Shown here piece after piece: positions 49,033-57,948 of a stretch of DNA of 64,000 bases. The DNA is from Polyangium jinanense (lineage in GTDB: Bacteria > Myxococcota > Polyangia > Polyangiales > Polyangiaceae). The stretch is from NCBI RefSeq assembly GCF_028435365.1, contig NZ_JAGTJJ010000009.1, positions 167,061-231,060 of the forward strand. The letters run 5' to 3'. The position numbers were made by a program, and so were the translations under genes. A model generated the notes under the pieces. That model was not told the origin of the DNA, did not search any database, and saw only the letters and a program-made list of their open reading frames with translations. Each line of letters begins with the position of its first letter. Within the stretch, counting starts at the first letter, position 1.

Positions 49033-50292
49033 TCAGCCGGGCGAGAAGGGCGTTTCGCCGGCGATCGGCGCGCCGTCGCGAAGGACGAAGAGGGCGCGAG
49101 AGACGCCCCAGGGCTGCACGAGCGCGTTCTCGTGCGGGAGATCCCAGGCGACGAGATCAGCGCGTGCGTCCGGACGTACCACGCCCACGACATCGGCGAG
49201 CCCGAGCGAGGCCGCGGCTTCGCGGGTCGCGCCGAGGATGACCTCGGGCACCGTGAGGCCATACATCCGCGCCGCGAGGGCGAGCGCGAGCGGGAGGCTC
49301 TCGGTGGGCGCCGTGCCGGGGTTCGCGTCGCTCGCCACGACGAGCCGGACGCCCGCGGCCCGGAGGACCGCGATGGGCGGCGGATCTTGCCGGAGCGTGA
49401 AGCTCGCAACGGGCAGGAGCACGGCGCGCACGCCGGCCGCGGCGAGGGCCCGCGCGCCCTCGGGGCTCACCTGCTCGAGGTGATCGGCGGACGCGGCGCC
49501 AAGCTCGGCCGCGAGCTCCGCGCCGCCGACATCGGCGAACTGCCCCGCGTGCACGCGCACGCCGAGTCCGAGCATCTTCGCGCGCGAAAGAACAGGGCGG
49601 GCTTCGTCGACGGAGAACGCGGAGCGATCGACGTACACGTCGACGAACCGCGCGAGGCGCCGCGCCGCGATGGCCGGCAAGGTGCGTTCGCGGACGGCCT
49701 CGATGTACGCCGCGCGATCGGCGCGCGCCTCGGGCGGGATCGCGTGGAGCGCGAGGAAGGTGGGCACGACACGCGGGAGATCGAGCCGCCCGGCAGCGCG
49801 TTCGAGGGCTTCGAGCTGCTTCGTCTCGCCCGCCTCGTCGAGGCCGTAACCGCTCTTCGCCTCGACGGTCGTGACGCCGAGCGAGGCCATGCGCCGAAGC
49901 CGCGCGGAGAGCGTCCTGTCGATCTCATCCGGGCTCGCTGCTCGCACGGCGCGCATGCTCGCCACGATCCCGCCGCCCGCCGCGGCGATCGCCTCGTACC
50001 CCGCGCCCGCGAGACGGAGCGCGTATTCCGCGTCGCGCGAGCCGACCCACGGGGCATGCGTATGCGCATCGACGAGGCCCGGCGTGACGAGCGACGCAGG
50101 TTCGCCCGACACGACCGGGAGCGTGCCGCGGCGCGCGCGCACGTCCTCGCGCGGGCCGACGTCGACGATCACGCCGCCCTCGACGGCGATGCCACCATCT
50201 TCGATCACGCCGAGTGGATCTGTCTCGGTGGCACGCGCGGGATCACACGTCACGATCCGGCGCGCGAAGAGGACGAACGATCGCGTGCTCAC
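49033..50292 (-). CDS. hutI: Imidazolonepropionase (HutI)
   Basis: A 419-residue metal-dependent amidohydrolase with a GTG start. The metal-binding motif is PGLVDAHTHAPWVGSRDAEY. Family features are GIVASMRAVRAAS, TTVEAKSGYGLD, HAGQFADVGGAELAAEL and VVASDANPGTAPTES. The enzyme opens the imidazolone ring in histidine breakdown. No hutH, hutU or hutG gene is close by in the window, so the pathway is either dispersed or this enzyme works on a related substrate. Its start overlaps the stop of the upstream glycosidase (GTGA). Confidence 0.88.
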   Translation of the reverse strand: MSTRSFVLFARRIVTCDPARATETDPLGVIEDGGIAVEGGVIVDVGPREDVRARRGTLPVVSGEPASLVTPGLVDAHTHAPWVGSRDAEYALRLAGAGYEAIAAAGGGIVASMRAVRAASPDEIDRTLSARLRRMASLGVTTVEAKSGYGLDEAGETKQLEALERAAGRLDLPRVVPTFLALHAIPPEARADRAAYIEAVRERTLPAIAARRLARFVDVYVDRSAFSVDEARPVLSRAKMLGLGVRVHAGQFADVGGAELAAELGAASADHLEQVSPEGARALAAAGVRAVLLPVASFTLRQDPPPIAVLRAAGVRLVVASDANPGTAPTESLPLALALAARMYGLTVPEVILGATREAAASLGLADVVGVVRPDARADLVAWDLPHENALVQPWGVSRALFVLRDGAPIAGETPFSPG

Positions 50293-51398
50293 GCGACGCC
50301 CGCCTCGGCCGCGCGCCGCGTGATCTCGTCGTACAGCACGACCGACTCGGGCCGACCCACGAGCGAGGCGAGCGCCTCCGCGTCGAGCGCGGGCGTCGGC
50401 GGCATCTTCAAACGCGCCGCGATCCCGCGCTCCGCGGCCTCCAGGCAACGCTCGCGGAACGCGTGATCACGCTCCGCCTCGGCGACGAGCGCCGCGAGCG
50501 CGCGCTCTTGCCACTCCATGTTCGAGCAGATGAGCAGCACGTCGCAGCCCGCCCGCACGGCCGCGACGGCCGACGCCTCGACCTGGTACTGCGCGGCGAC
50601 CGCGGCCATCTCCAGATCGTCCGAGAAAAGCACGCCGCGGAAGCCCACATCGCCGCGGAGCAGATCCGTGCACACGGCGCGCGAGAGCGTCGCCGGCACC
50701 TTCGCGTCGATCGACGTCACCACGACGTGCGCCGTCATCAACGTGCCGAGCCCCGCGGCGGCAGCGGCGCGGAACGGCGCGAGCTCGATCGCGTCGAGGC
50801 GCGCTCTGCCGTGATGAACGATGGGCAAGCCGACGTGGCTGTCCACGGACGTATCGCCGTGCCCGGGGAAATGCTTGCCGCACGAGAGCACGGAGGCGTC
50901 CTCCAGGCCGAGCCCGAAGGCCACCGCGAGCTCCGCGACCTCGGCCGGGGCGCGCCCGAACGAGCGATCCCCGATGATCGGATTGTCCGGATTCGAATCG
51001 ACGTCGAGCACCGGCGCGAAGTCGAGGTTGAACCCCGTCGCCCGCAGCTCCTCGCCGATCAGCCGTCCCGCGCGCCGCGCGAGCGACGCATCCCCCACGG
51101 CGCCGAGCAAGCGCATCGGCGGCAGCTTCGGGAACGGGCTCGGCATGCGCGCGACGCGCCCACCTTCTTGATCGACGCCGATGAACGGCGGAAGGTCCGG
51201 CCCGGCGGCGTCGCGGATCGCGCAGCAGAGCGCGTGTGTCGTGGCGAGATCCGGGACGTTGCGCCGGAACAGGATCGCGCCGCCACGCAAGCCTGCGCGG
51301 AGGGCCACCGCGTAGGCGTCGGGCAAGCTCGTGCCGGAAAATCCGCCGACGATGAGCTGGCCGCAGAGCTTCGGGAGGGAAAGGTCGGAGGGTCGCAT
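50289..51398 (-). CDS. Family 3 glycoside hydrolase, beta-N-acetylhexosaminidase (NagZ-like)
   Basis: A 369-residue GH3 enzyme without a signal peptide. The NagZ motif GKHFPGHGDTSVDSHVGLP holds the catalytic His/Asp dyad, and the nucleophile region is VLFSDDLEMAAV. NagZ removes N-acetylglucosamine from peptidoglycan fragments during wall recycling in the cytoplasm. The gene is translationally coupled to hutI (GTGA overlap), an unusual pairing without a clear metabolic link. Confidence 0.9.
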   Translation of the reverse strand: MRPSDLSLPKLCGQLIVGGFSGTSLPDAYAVALRAGLRGGAILFRRNVPDLATTHALCCAIRDAAGPDLPPFIGVDQEGGRVARMPSPFPKLPPMRLLGAVGDASLARRAGRLIGEELRATGFNLDFAPVLDVDSNPDNPIIGDRSFGRAPAEVAELAVAFGLGLEDASVLSCGKHFPGHGDTSVDSHVGLPIVHHGRARLDAIELAPFRAAAAAGLGTLMTAHVVVTSIDAKVPATLSRAVCTDLLRGDVGFRGVLFSDDLEMAAVAAQYQVEASAVAAVRAGCDVLLICSNMEWQERALAALVAEAERDHAFRERCLEAAERGIAARLKMPPTPALDAEALASLVGRPESVVLYDEITRRAAEAGVA

Positions 51399-51485
51399 CG
51401 GGGGCTCTCGGCGCGAGGGTTAGCTGAGCGAGGCGCCCGCCGCTACCACGCGGCGCGCGATTGCTTATGCTGAGGCACGAGGCGC

Positions 51486-52490
51486 GTGGCGATCCGAGGC
51501 GAACGAACGGGCAGAGGGGCGAACGGCCGCCGATCGGCATTCGCGCTCGTGGCCCTCGTCGCTGGATGCGGGAGCCCTCCCGCGAACGACCCGAACGGTG
51601 CGGCGGGCGAGCGCTCGATCGGGATCCGCAGCGCCATCGCCGGCAGACCGATGAGCCGCGCGGACGCCGAGCACTACATGCTCGAGCTCATCAACCGGGA
51701 TCGCGCCGCGCACGGGCTCGCTGCGCTGCCCTGGGACGAGACGGCGGCACGCGCAGCGCGACGGCAGGCCGAGGACATGGCAGCGCGCGGGTTCACGGCG
51801 CACTGGGGCTCGGACGGCTCGGTACCGGAGCAGCGGTACACCGAGGCGGGCGGCGAGGATGTCGCCTTCGAGAACGTCGGATGTTTCGTGGATGCGAACG
51901 CCTCGCCGCTCGCGGTCGACGCGCCTTACATGGCGGAAGGGCTCGTTCGCTTCCAGCGCGCGTTCATGGACGAAGTGCCCCCGCACGACGGCCATCGCCG
52001 GAACATCCTCTCGCGGTGGCACACGGCGGTGGGCGTGGGCGTGGCGCAGGTCGAAGGCAGCCGCATCCCCTGCGTGGCGCAGGAGTTCGTGGATGATTGG
52101 GGTACATACGAAGATCTGCCCCGGAAGGTCTCGGTGGGCGACTTCATCGACATCCGCGGCGAGCTTCGAGAGCCCGCCGAGCTCGCCGTCGTCGGCATCG
52201 CGCGGATCGATACACCGGCGCCGCGCGCGGCGGAAAACCTCAACCAGACGAACGATTACCTCGTTCCCGAGGCCTACGAGGCCTACTTGCCGCGCCGCCT
52301 CAAGACGCCGTTCCCGCGGCCCCGGGGCGTGCTCTCGCTCCTCGGCAGCACGTTCTCCCTCGGGACCTACCTCGACGACGAGGGAAAACCCGGGCTCTAC
52401 GAGATCAGCATCTGGGCGACGTTTCCCGGCGTGAACGAGGAGCGGCTCGTCTCGCTACGTACGATCGAGGTCGCTCTGCGCGCGCGCTGA
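51486..52490 (+). CDS. CAP-domain (SCP/PR1-like) lipoprotein
   Basis: A 334-residue protein with a GTG start and a lipoprotein signal (FALVALVAGCGS). A CAP domain (about 60-200) follows: MLELINRDRAAHGLAALPWD, RRQAEDMAARGFTAHWGSDG, and VPPHDGHRRNILSRWHTAVG, with the paired His/Glu region of bacterial YkwD-type proteins. The C-terminal part (FVDDWGTYEDLPRKVSVGDF onward) is probably a beta-sandwich. Its function is unknown; related proteins act as extracellular adhesion or protease-like factors. The last 36 bases overlap the 3' end of the convergent subtilase gene. Confidence 0.8.
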   Translation: MAIRGERTGRGANGRRSAFALVALVAGCGSPPANDPNGAAGERSIGIRSAIAGRPMSRADAEHYMLELINRDRAAHGLAALPWDETAARAARRQAEDMAARGFTAHWGSDGSVPEQRYTEAGGEDVAFENVGCFVDANASPLAVDAPYMAEGLVRFQRAFMDEVPPHDGHRRNILSRWHTAVGVGVAQVEGSRIPCVAQEFVDDWGTYEDLPRKVSVGDFIDIRGELREPAELAVVGIARIDTPAPRAAENLNQTNDYLVPEAYEAYLPRRLKTPFPRPRGVLSLLGSTFSLGTYLDDEGKPGLYEISIWATFPGVNEERLVSLRTIEVALRAR

Positions 52491-54962
52491 CGCGCCCTCG
52501 CTCTTCCGCGAGCGCCTGCGCCACAGCCCGATCCCCGCCAGCGCCACGCCGATCGAAGGCCCGAGCGGGCTCCGGCTCGACGTCCGCGCCTCCTCCGCCC
52601 AGGCGCAGCCGCCCGAGGTCGCGTCGAGCGTTCCGTTGGACCTCCAAACATCCTCCCCGATCGCGAGCTCCCGCGGCGACTCGATCGAGCGGCCCGCGTA
52701 ACGCACGTCGACGACCATCTTCGAGCCGGCCCTGCCGCGCTCGCCCGCCACGGCGAAGCGGAAGAGCCCGTGCCGCACCTTCATGATCGGCTGCACGATG
52801 ACCCCACCCGTCACCGAGAGCTCGAGCTCGGTGCCCGCGATCCCGCTCGCGATCTCGCCGTCCTCGCGCCGGAGCTCGATCGTCCCCCACACGGGCCACG
52901 TCTCATCTGGCCGCGCGTACGCGCTCGACAGCACCCACCAGCTCTTCTCGATGCTCGGCGGGCCCGACGACGCCGGCTCTTCCTCGAACGCGCGACGCGC
53001 GCCCTCGAGATCGAGCGCGCCCACGCCGAGCTGCGTCTCGTGCCGCACGGTCCCCGTCGGCCACCGCGCGCCGACCTGGAGCAGCTCCGTCACGCGCGCC
53101 TGCGTCAGCGTGGAAACGCCTCCGTTGCGATGTCGATCGAGCTCGAACAGGAGCGCCACCGCGCCCGTCACGTGCGGCGCGGACATCGACGTGCCCGCGG
53201 TGATCGCGTGTGTCTGGTCGACGATGTAACAAGGCTCCCCCTTCGGACAACCGGCCCCATCGAAGAGGCCCCCCGCTTCGACACGCGGGTCCGCGTCTCG
53301 GCTCATCGCGGCCGCGATGAACCCGCCCGGTGCGCTGATCTCGGGCTTCGCCACGCCGAACGGCGTCGGCCCGGCCGCGCTGAAATAACAGACATCGTCG
53401 GGCTGCCAGTCGATCCCGTTCGCCGCCACGAGCTCGATCGGCTCGATGGTGAGCGGATCCCAGCCGATCCGGTTCAACGTGCAGCCCACGGCGAGCAGGT
53501 TCGGGTGGCTCGCGGGGATCGCGATCGTCCCTTGTCGCACGGCCTTTTCGAACGCGAGCCCCGCCCCGCCCGCCGACGACACGTCGCCTTTCCCCGTCAC
53601 CCAGAGCTGCGCGTCGCCGTGGCCCGAGAGCCGGATCGTGAACGCGCCCTCGTCCCACGCGCCGTGGAACGCCACGACCGCGCTGTTCGTCTCCGCCGTG
53701 ATCGGGCTCTTGCTGTTCGCGAGGCGGTTGATCACGGCCGCCGTCGTCTCGTCGTCGCCCGAATAGCCGAGCTCGTCGCCCGGATCGACGAGCCTAATCC
53801 AGCTCGATCCGCCCGGCCCTTCGAGCCCGACGCTCACCTCGTCGCCGGGCCGGAACGTGATCCACACGAAGCCGTCTCCTTTCTTCGACGCGGGCGTCGC
53901 GATGGGCACGCGCACCTCGGCGCCCGGTGTCACGCGCACCTCCGTGTGGATGCCAAACGGCCCGCGATCCCCGCGCCCGTACAGGGCTCCGCTGTTGCCT
54001 GCGGCGACCACGATCGCTCGGCCAGGCTTGTCGTCGCCGACGAGCTCGGCGAGGCCCTTCTCGATCGGGCTCGTGCCGTCGTGCGGCCCGAAATCCCCGC
54101 CGACGCTGAGGTTCACGACCGTTGGAAGACCAAGCTCGTCGCCCACCTCGAAGATGAACCGCGCGGCGTTGAGGAGGTCCGTCTCGTCGAAACCACTGGT
54201 CGACGGAGGGCTCGCGATGACGAGCGTCGCCTCGGGCGCGATCCCCACGTACTTCGGCGTGCTCCCGTTCATGAGCCCGCCGTTGCCCGCCGCGATGCTC
54301 GTCACGTGCGTCCCGTGGCCCTCCGGATCACGCGGCAGGCCGAGCTTGGATTGCCCGCTCATCATCGCGTCGAGATCCGCTCCCGAGAACACGGCGCACT
54401 TCGTTTGCTTCGGGTCGGTGCAGCCGAACCGCTCCTCGATCTCCGGGTGCAAGCCTGCCGGCATCCTCCCCGACTGTAGGATCCACGCGACGCGGCTCTT
54501 GCCGGTCGCCGTCCGGAAGTCCGGATGCGCGACGTCGAGCCCCGTGTCGATGATCCCGACGACCACGCCGTTGCCCTTGCCCAGGCCCGTCGCCGTGCGG
54601 AACACGTCGACGCGTGTCCACTTCCCCGACACGTCGAGCAGGGGCATGAGCGGCGGCGAGACCGTGAGCGCGAGATCCGGGTTCGCCGCGGCGAACGTGT
54701 CGAGCTCGTCGGGCGCGAGCCGGATCGCGCCCACGCCCGGCGCGACTTCCAGAAGTCCGAGCGAGCGCGCGTCCTTGCCCTGCGGCAGCGCCACGCTCAC
54801 GGCCACGCGACCGGAGTCATCCGCGAGGGGATGGACCTTCGTGGGCTTGTGCAGGAGCCGCACGAGAGATCGTGCAGGCGCGCCCTCGGCGCGGGCGAAC
54901 GTGGCGGAGAGGAGGACCAGCGGCAGGGCCGCGGCGAATGCGAGGAGCGGACGGGCACGCAC
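52455..54962 (-). CDS. Secreted subtilisin-like (S8) protease with MYXO-CTERM-like tail
   Basis: An 835-residue protein with a signal peptide (LLAFAAALPLVLLSATFARA). The S8 triad is visible: Asp in VVGIIDTGLDVAHPDF, His in EGHGTHVTSIAAG and Ser in AGTSMSAPHVTGAVALL. A domain of about 150 residues is inserted before the Ser. A beta-sandwich follows, and the protein ends GGCAWAEE, then a hydrophobic GPSIGVALAGIGLW and RRRSRKS. That Cys + helix + basic tail matches the MYXO-CTERM sorting signal, so the enzyme is probably anchored at the cell surface. Confidence 0.88.
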   Translation of the reverse strand: MRARPLLAFAAALPLVLLSATFARAEGAPARSLVRLLHKPTKVHPLADDSGRVAVSVALPQGKDARSLGLLEVAPGVGAIRLAPDELDTFAAANPDLALTVSPPLMPLLDVSGKWTRVDVFRTATGLGKGNGVVVGIIDTGLDVAHPDFRTATGKSRVAWILQSGRMPAGLHPEIEERFGCTDPKQTKCAVFSGADLDAMMSGQSKLGLPRDPEGHGTHVTSIAAGNGGLMNGSTPKYVGIAPEATLVIASPPSTSGFDETDLLNAARFIFEVGDELGLPTVVNLSVGGDFGPHDGTSPIEKGLAELVGDDKPGRAIVVAAGNSGALYGRGDRGPFGIHTEVRVTPGAEVRVPIATPASKKGDGFVWITFRPGDEVSVGLEGPGGSSWIRLVDPGDELGYSGDDETTAAVINRLANSKSPITAETNSAVVAFHGAWDEGAFTIRLSGHGDAQLWVTGKGDVSSAGGAGLAFEKAVRQGTIAIPASHPNLLAVGCTLNRIGWDPLTIEPIELVAANGIDWQPDDVCYFSAAGPTPFGVAKPEISAPGGFIAAAMSRDADPRVEAGGLFDGAGCPKGEPCYIVDQTHAITAGTSMSAPHVTGAVALLFELDRHRNGGVSTLTQARVTELLQVGARWPTGTVRHETQLGVGALDLEGARRAFEEEPASSGPPSIEKSWWVLSSAYARPDETWPVWGTIELRREDGEIASGIAGTELELSVTGGVIVQPIMKVRHGLFRFAVAGERGRAGSKMVVDVRYAGRSIESPRELAIGEDVWRSNGTLDATSGGCAWAEEARTSSRSPLGPSIGVALAGIGLWRRRSRKSEGASARAQSDLDRT

Positions 54963-54983
54963 GTGCCCATCCTACCGCATGGC

Positions 54984-56519
54984 TCAGACGGGCGGCACGA
55001 TGTGCTTTTTGCGCGGCCGCTCCTCGACTTTCCCGGCATAGCGGGAGAACCGCCGCGCGATCTCGTCGCGTAGCGCCGTCGTGGGCACGATCCCGTCGAT
55101 CACCATCTCGCTCGCGAGCTTCACGAGATCCACGTCCTCGCGGTACTCGTCGCGCAGCCGCTTCACCATCGCGTCGCGCTCGGGCCCTTCGGGAACCGCC
55201 TGGATCTTGTTGTAGTAAACAGCGTTCACCGCCGCGCTCGGGCCCATGACGGCGATCGACGCGCGCGGCAACGCGATACACGCGTCGGGCTCGAACGCGG
55301 GCCCGCACATCGCGTAGAGCCCCGCGCCGTAGGCCTTGCGCACGATGACCGAGAGCTTCGGCACCGTCGCTTCGCTCACGGCGGCGATCATCTTCGCGCC
55401 CGCGCGGATGATGCCCTGCTTCTCGACCACGGTGCCGATCATGAAGCCCGGCACGTCGGCGAGGTAAAGCAGCGGCACGTTGAACGCGTCGCAGAGCCAG
55501 ATGAACCGCGCCGCCTTGTCGGCCGAGTCGACGAAGAGCACGCCGCCCTTGTGTTTCGGCTGGTTCGCGACGATGCCCACCACACGCCCGTCGATGCGCG
55601 CGAAGCCCGTCAAGATCTCCTTGGCCCAGAGCTTCTTGATCTCGACGAAGCTGCCCTCGTCGATGACGGCGTCGATCACCGCCATCATGTCGAACGGCTT
55701 GTTTTCGTCGACGGGGATCACCTCTTCGAGCGGCTTCTGCCCCGGCTTCGGCGGCTTCGCCGCGACGAGCGCCGGCGTCTCCGTGCAGTTCTGCGGCATC
55801 ATCGCGAGGTAGCGCTTCGCCCATGCGATCGCCTCCTCCTCGGTCTTCACGAGCACATCGCCGCAGCCCGACTCCGAGCAGTGCATGCGCGCGCCGCCGA
55901 GCTCTTCGAGCGTCACCTTCTCGCCGATGACCATCTCGGCCATGCGCGGCGAGCCGAGATACATGCTCGCGTTCTTGTCGACCATCACCACGACGTCGCA
56001 GAACGCGGGGATGTACGCGCCGCCGGCCGCCGAGGGCCCGAAGAGCAAGCAGATCTGCGGGATCTGCCCGCTCATCTGCACCTCGTTGTAGAAGATGCGC
56101 CCCGCGCCGCGGCGACCCGGGAACATCTCGATCTGGTCGGTGATGCGCGCGCCCGCCGAGTCGACGAGGTAAAACAGCGGGCAACGCTGGCGCGCGGCCG
56201 TCTCCTGGATGCGCAGGATCTTCTCCACCGTGCGGCGACCCCACGACCCGGCCTTCACCGTCGAGTCGTTCGCCATCACCGCGACCAGGCGACCGCCGAT
56301 CGTCCCCGTCCCGGTGATCACGCCGTCGGCGGGCAGCTCGGGATCGACGGCGTTCGCCAGCGCGGCGTCCTCCACGAAGCTGCTGTCGTCGAACAGGAGC
56401 TCGATACGCTTCCGCGCGAAGAGCTTGCCCTGCTCGAGGTTTTTCTCGTGGTACTTGGGTGCCCCTCCGCGCTCCACACGCGCGGCGAGGTCACGGAGCT
56501 TTTGATCGTCGAGCGACAT
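54984..56519 (-). CDS. Acyl-CoA carboxylase, carboxyltransferase (beta) subunit
   Basis: A 511-residue carboxyltransferase with the two crotonase-like halves of the propionyl/acetyl/methylcrotonyl-CoA carboxylase beta family. Motifs are VDSAGARITDQIEMFPGRRG, LLFGPSAAGGAYIPAFCDVV, VAMPGFMIG-type sequence in LADVPGFMIGTVVEKQGIIR, and VRKAYGAGLYAM. It transfers carboxyl groups from biotin to an acyl-CoA. No biotin carboxylase or biotin carrier gene is adjacent, so its alpha subunit is encoded elsewhere. Acceptor specificity cannot be assigned from the sequence alone. Confidence 0.92.
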   Translation of the reverse strand: MSLDDQKLRDLAARVERGGAPKYHEKNLEQGKLFARKRIELLFDDSSFVEDAALANAVDPELPADGVITGTGTIGGRLVAVMANDSTVKAGSWGRRTVEKILRIQETAARQRCPLFYLVDSAGARITDQIEMFPGRRGAGRIFYNEVQMSGQIPQICLLFGPSAAGGAYIPAFCDVVVMVDKNASMYLGSPRMAEMVIGEKVTLEELGGARMHCSESGCGDVLVKTEEEAIAWAKRYLAMMPQNCTETPALVAAKPPKPGQKPLEEVIPVDENKPFDMMAVIDAVIDEGSFVEIKKLWAKEILTGFARIDGRVVGIVANQPKHKGGVLFVDSADKAARFIWLCDAFNVPLLYLADVPGFMIGTVVEKQGIIRAGAKMIAAVSEATVPKLSVIVRKAYGAGLYAMCGPAFEPDACIALPRASIAVMGPSAAVNAVYYNKIQAVPEGPERDAMVKRLRDEYREDVDLVKLASEMVIDGIVPTTALRDEIARRFSRYAGKVEERPRKKHIVPPV

Positions 56520-56537
56520 GTCCCGCGCGGCATAGCG

Positions 56538-57938
56538 CTACTTTCGCCGCGCCAAAAGCTCCCTCGCCGCGCCCTCGAGCTCACGCGCGGTCCGGGCCAC
56601 GAGGACACGGCTCACGGCGGCCGCATATCGCGGCATCGCGCTGTCCCCGGTGCCCCAGGTCGCAGGCGGCTCGGGGCAGATCCAGATCACGGAGCCCGCG
56701 CACCGGACGAGCCGCTCCACGACGGAAACCTCCTCCGGCAGGAAATTCGTACGCCCGTCCCCCAAGACCACGATGGTCGTGCGCCGGTCCACGCCACGCC
56801 CAAGCCGCTCCTCGAAGGAGACGAGCGCCCGGCCGTAGTTGGAGTTACGCGTCCGATCGACCACGCGCCCGCTCTCGATCGCCGCGAGCGCCGCTTCGGG
56901 TGACTTGCGCCGGAAGAGGTCCGTCGTCTCGCCGACGTCGCTCACGAACACGAACGAGCGCGTCTCCGCGAAGAGCTCCTGCGACGCCGCGACGAGCTCC
57001 AGCATGAAGCGCGACGCGAGCCGCACCGAGTCCGACACGTCGCAAAGCAGCACGAGCCGCGGCTTGTCCCGGCGACGCACGCGCCGCGCCGGCCGGAACG
57101 GGATCCCGCCCGTGCGCAGGCTGCGGCGGAGCGTGCGATGCGGATCGATCCGACCTCGCCGGCTGCGCTTCATCCGCACCCGCTCGGCGCCTCGCAGACG
57201 CTCGGCGAGCCTCCGCAGCGCGCTCCGCACCTCGGCCATCTCCTCGGGCGACAGCGACGAAAACGGCCGATCCACGGCCCGCGCCGCTTGCTCGTCCGCC
57301 TCGCCGAGCTTGCGCGCGAGCGATGCTTCCACGTGCGTCCGCACGCGCCGCTTCATCGCGTCGAGCTCCTCGCGCAGCGCCGCCGCGAGCTCCGCGCCCC
57401 GCTCTTCCCCGAGCGCCTCGCGCAGCGCGTCCCGCATCCGCGCGAGCGCACTCCCGAGCGCCGGGATCCCTAGCCGCTTGTTCACTTCCTGCGTGAAAAA
57501 CCCGGTCTGCAGCGCGCTCGTCATCGGCGCGAGCGCGCGCGCGATCCCCGCCGATGCAAGCAGCTGATCGAGCTCGAGCGCCTCCCCGGTGAACGCCAGC
57601 ATCCCCGCCGCGTCCCCCGACGACCGCTGCGCCGCGGCCGAAAGAAGCTCCCGCAGCGCGGCGAGCTCGGCCTCGGAAAACCCTCGCACCCGGAGCCGGC
57701 TCCACAGATCCCCGAGATGCGCGCGTTCCTCCGCGAAAAATCTGTCGAAGCACGCCCGGAACAGCGCGAGCTCGTCCTTCTTCGTCGCGATCACCGCGGC
57801 GAGCCCGTCGCGCAGCGTCTGCCGATCGGAAAACCCCACGAGCGCGGCCACGCGCGCCGCGTCGATGGCCTGCGCCGTCGAGACCGGCAGGCCCTCGCGG
57901 CGCAGCACCCACAGAAGCTCGTCGAGGACGCGTAACAC
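56538..57938 (-). CDS. VWA-domain protein of the CoxE/YehP type
   Basis: About 466 residues starting at GTG. The C-terminal VWA domain has DVSDSVRLASRFMLELVAAS (MIDAS DxSxS) and IVVLGDGRTNFLP. The Arg-rich N-terminal region (RRSLRTGGIPFRPARRVRRR) is characteristic of CoxE-like proteins that usually pair with a MoxR-type AAA+ ATPase as metal-insertion chaperones. No MoxR gene is in the window. The GTG at 57938 was chosen because it falls just after the stop of the upstream thioredoxin gene, which supports coupling. Confidence 0.82.
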   Translation of the reverse strand: MLRVLDELLWVLRREGLPVSTAQAIDAARVAALVGFSDRQTLRDGLAAVIATKKDELALFRACFDRFFAEERAHLGDLWSRLRVRGFSEAELAALRELLSAAAQRSSGDAAGMLAFTGEALELDQLLASAGIARALAPMTSALQTGFFTQEVNKRLGIPALGSALARMRDALREALGEERGAELAAALREELDAMKRRVRTHVEASLARKLGEADEQAARAVDRPFSSLSPEEMAEVRSALRRLAERLRGAERVRMKRSRRGRIDPHRTLRRSLRTGGIPFRPARRVRRRDKPRLVLLCDVSDSVRLASRFMLELVAASQELFAETRSFVFVSDVGETTDLFRRKSPEAALAAIESGRVVDRTRNSNYGRALVSFEERLGRGVDRRTTIVVLGDGRTNFLPEEVSVVERLVRCAGSVIWICPEPPATWGTGDSAMPRYAAAVSRVLVARTARELEGAARELLARRK

Positions 57939-57948
57939 GCTCGTTCGC

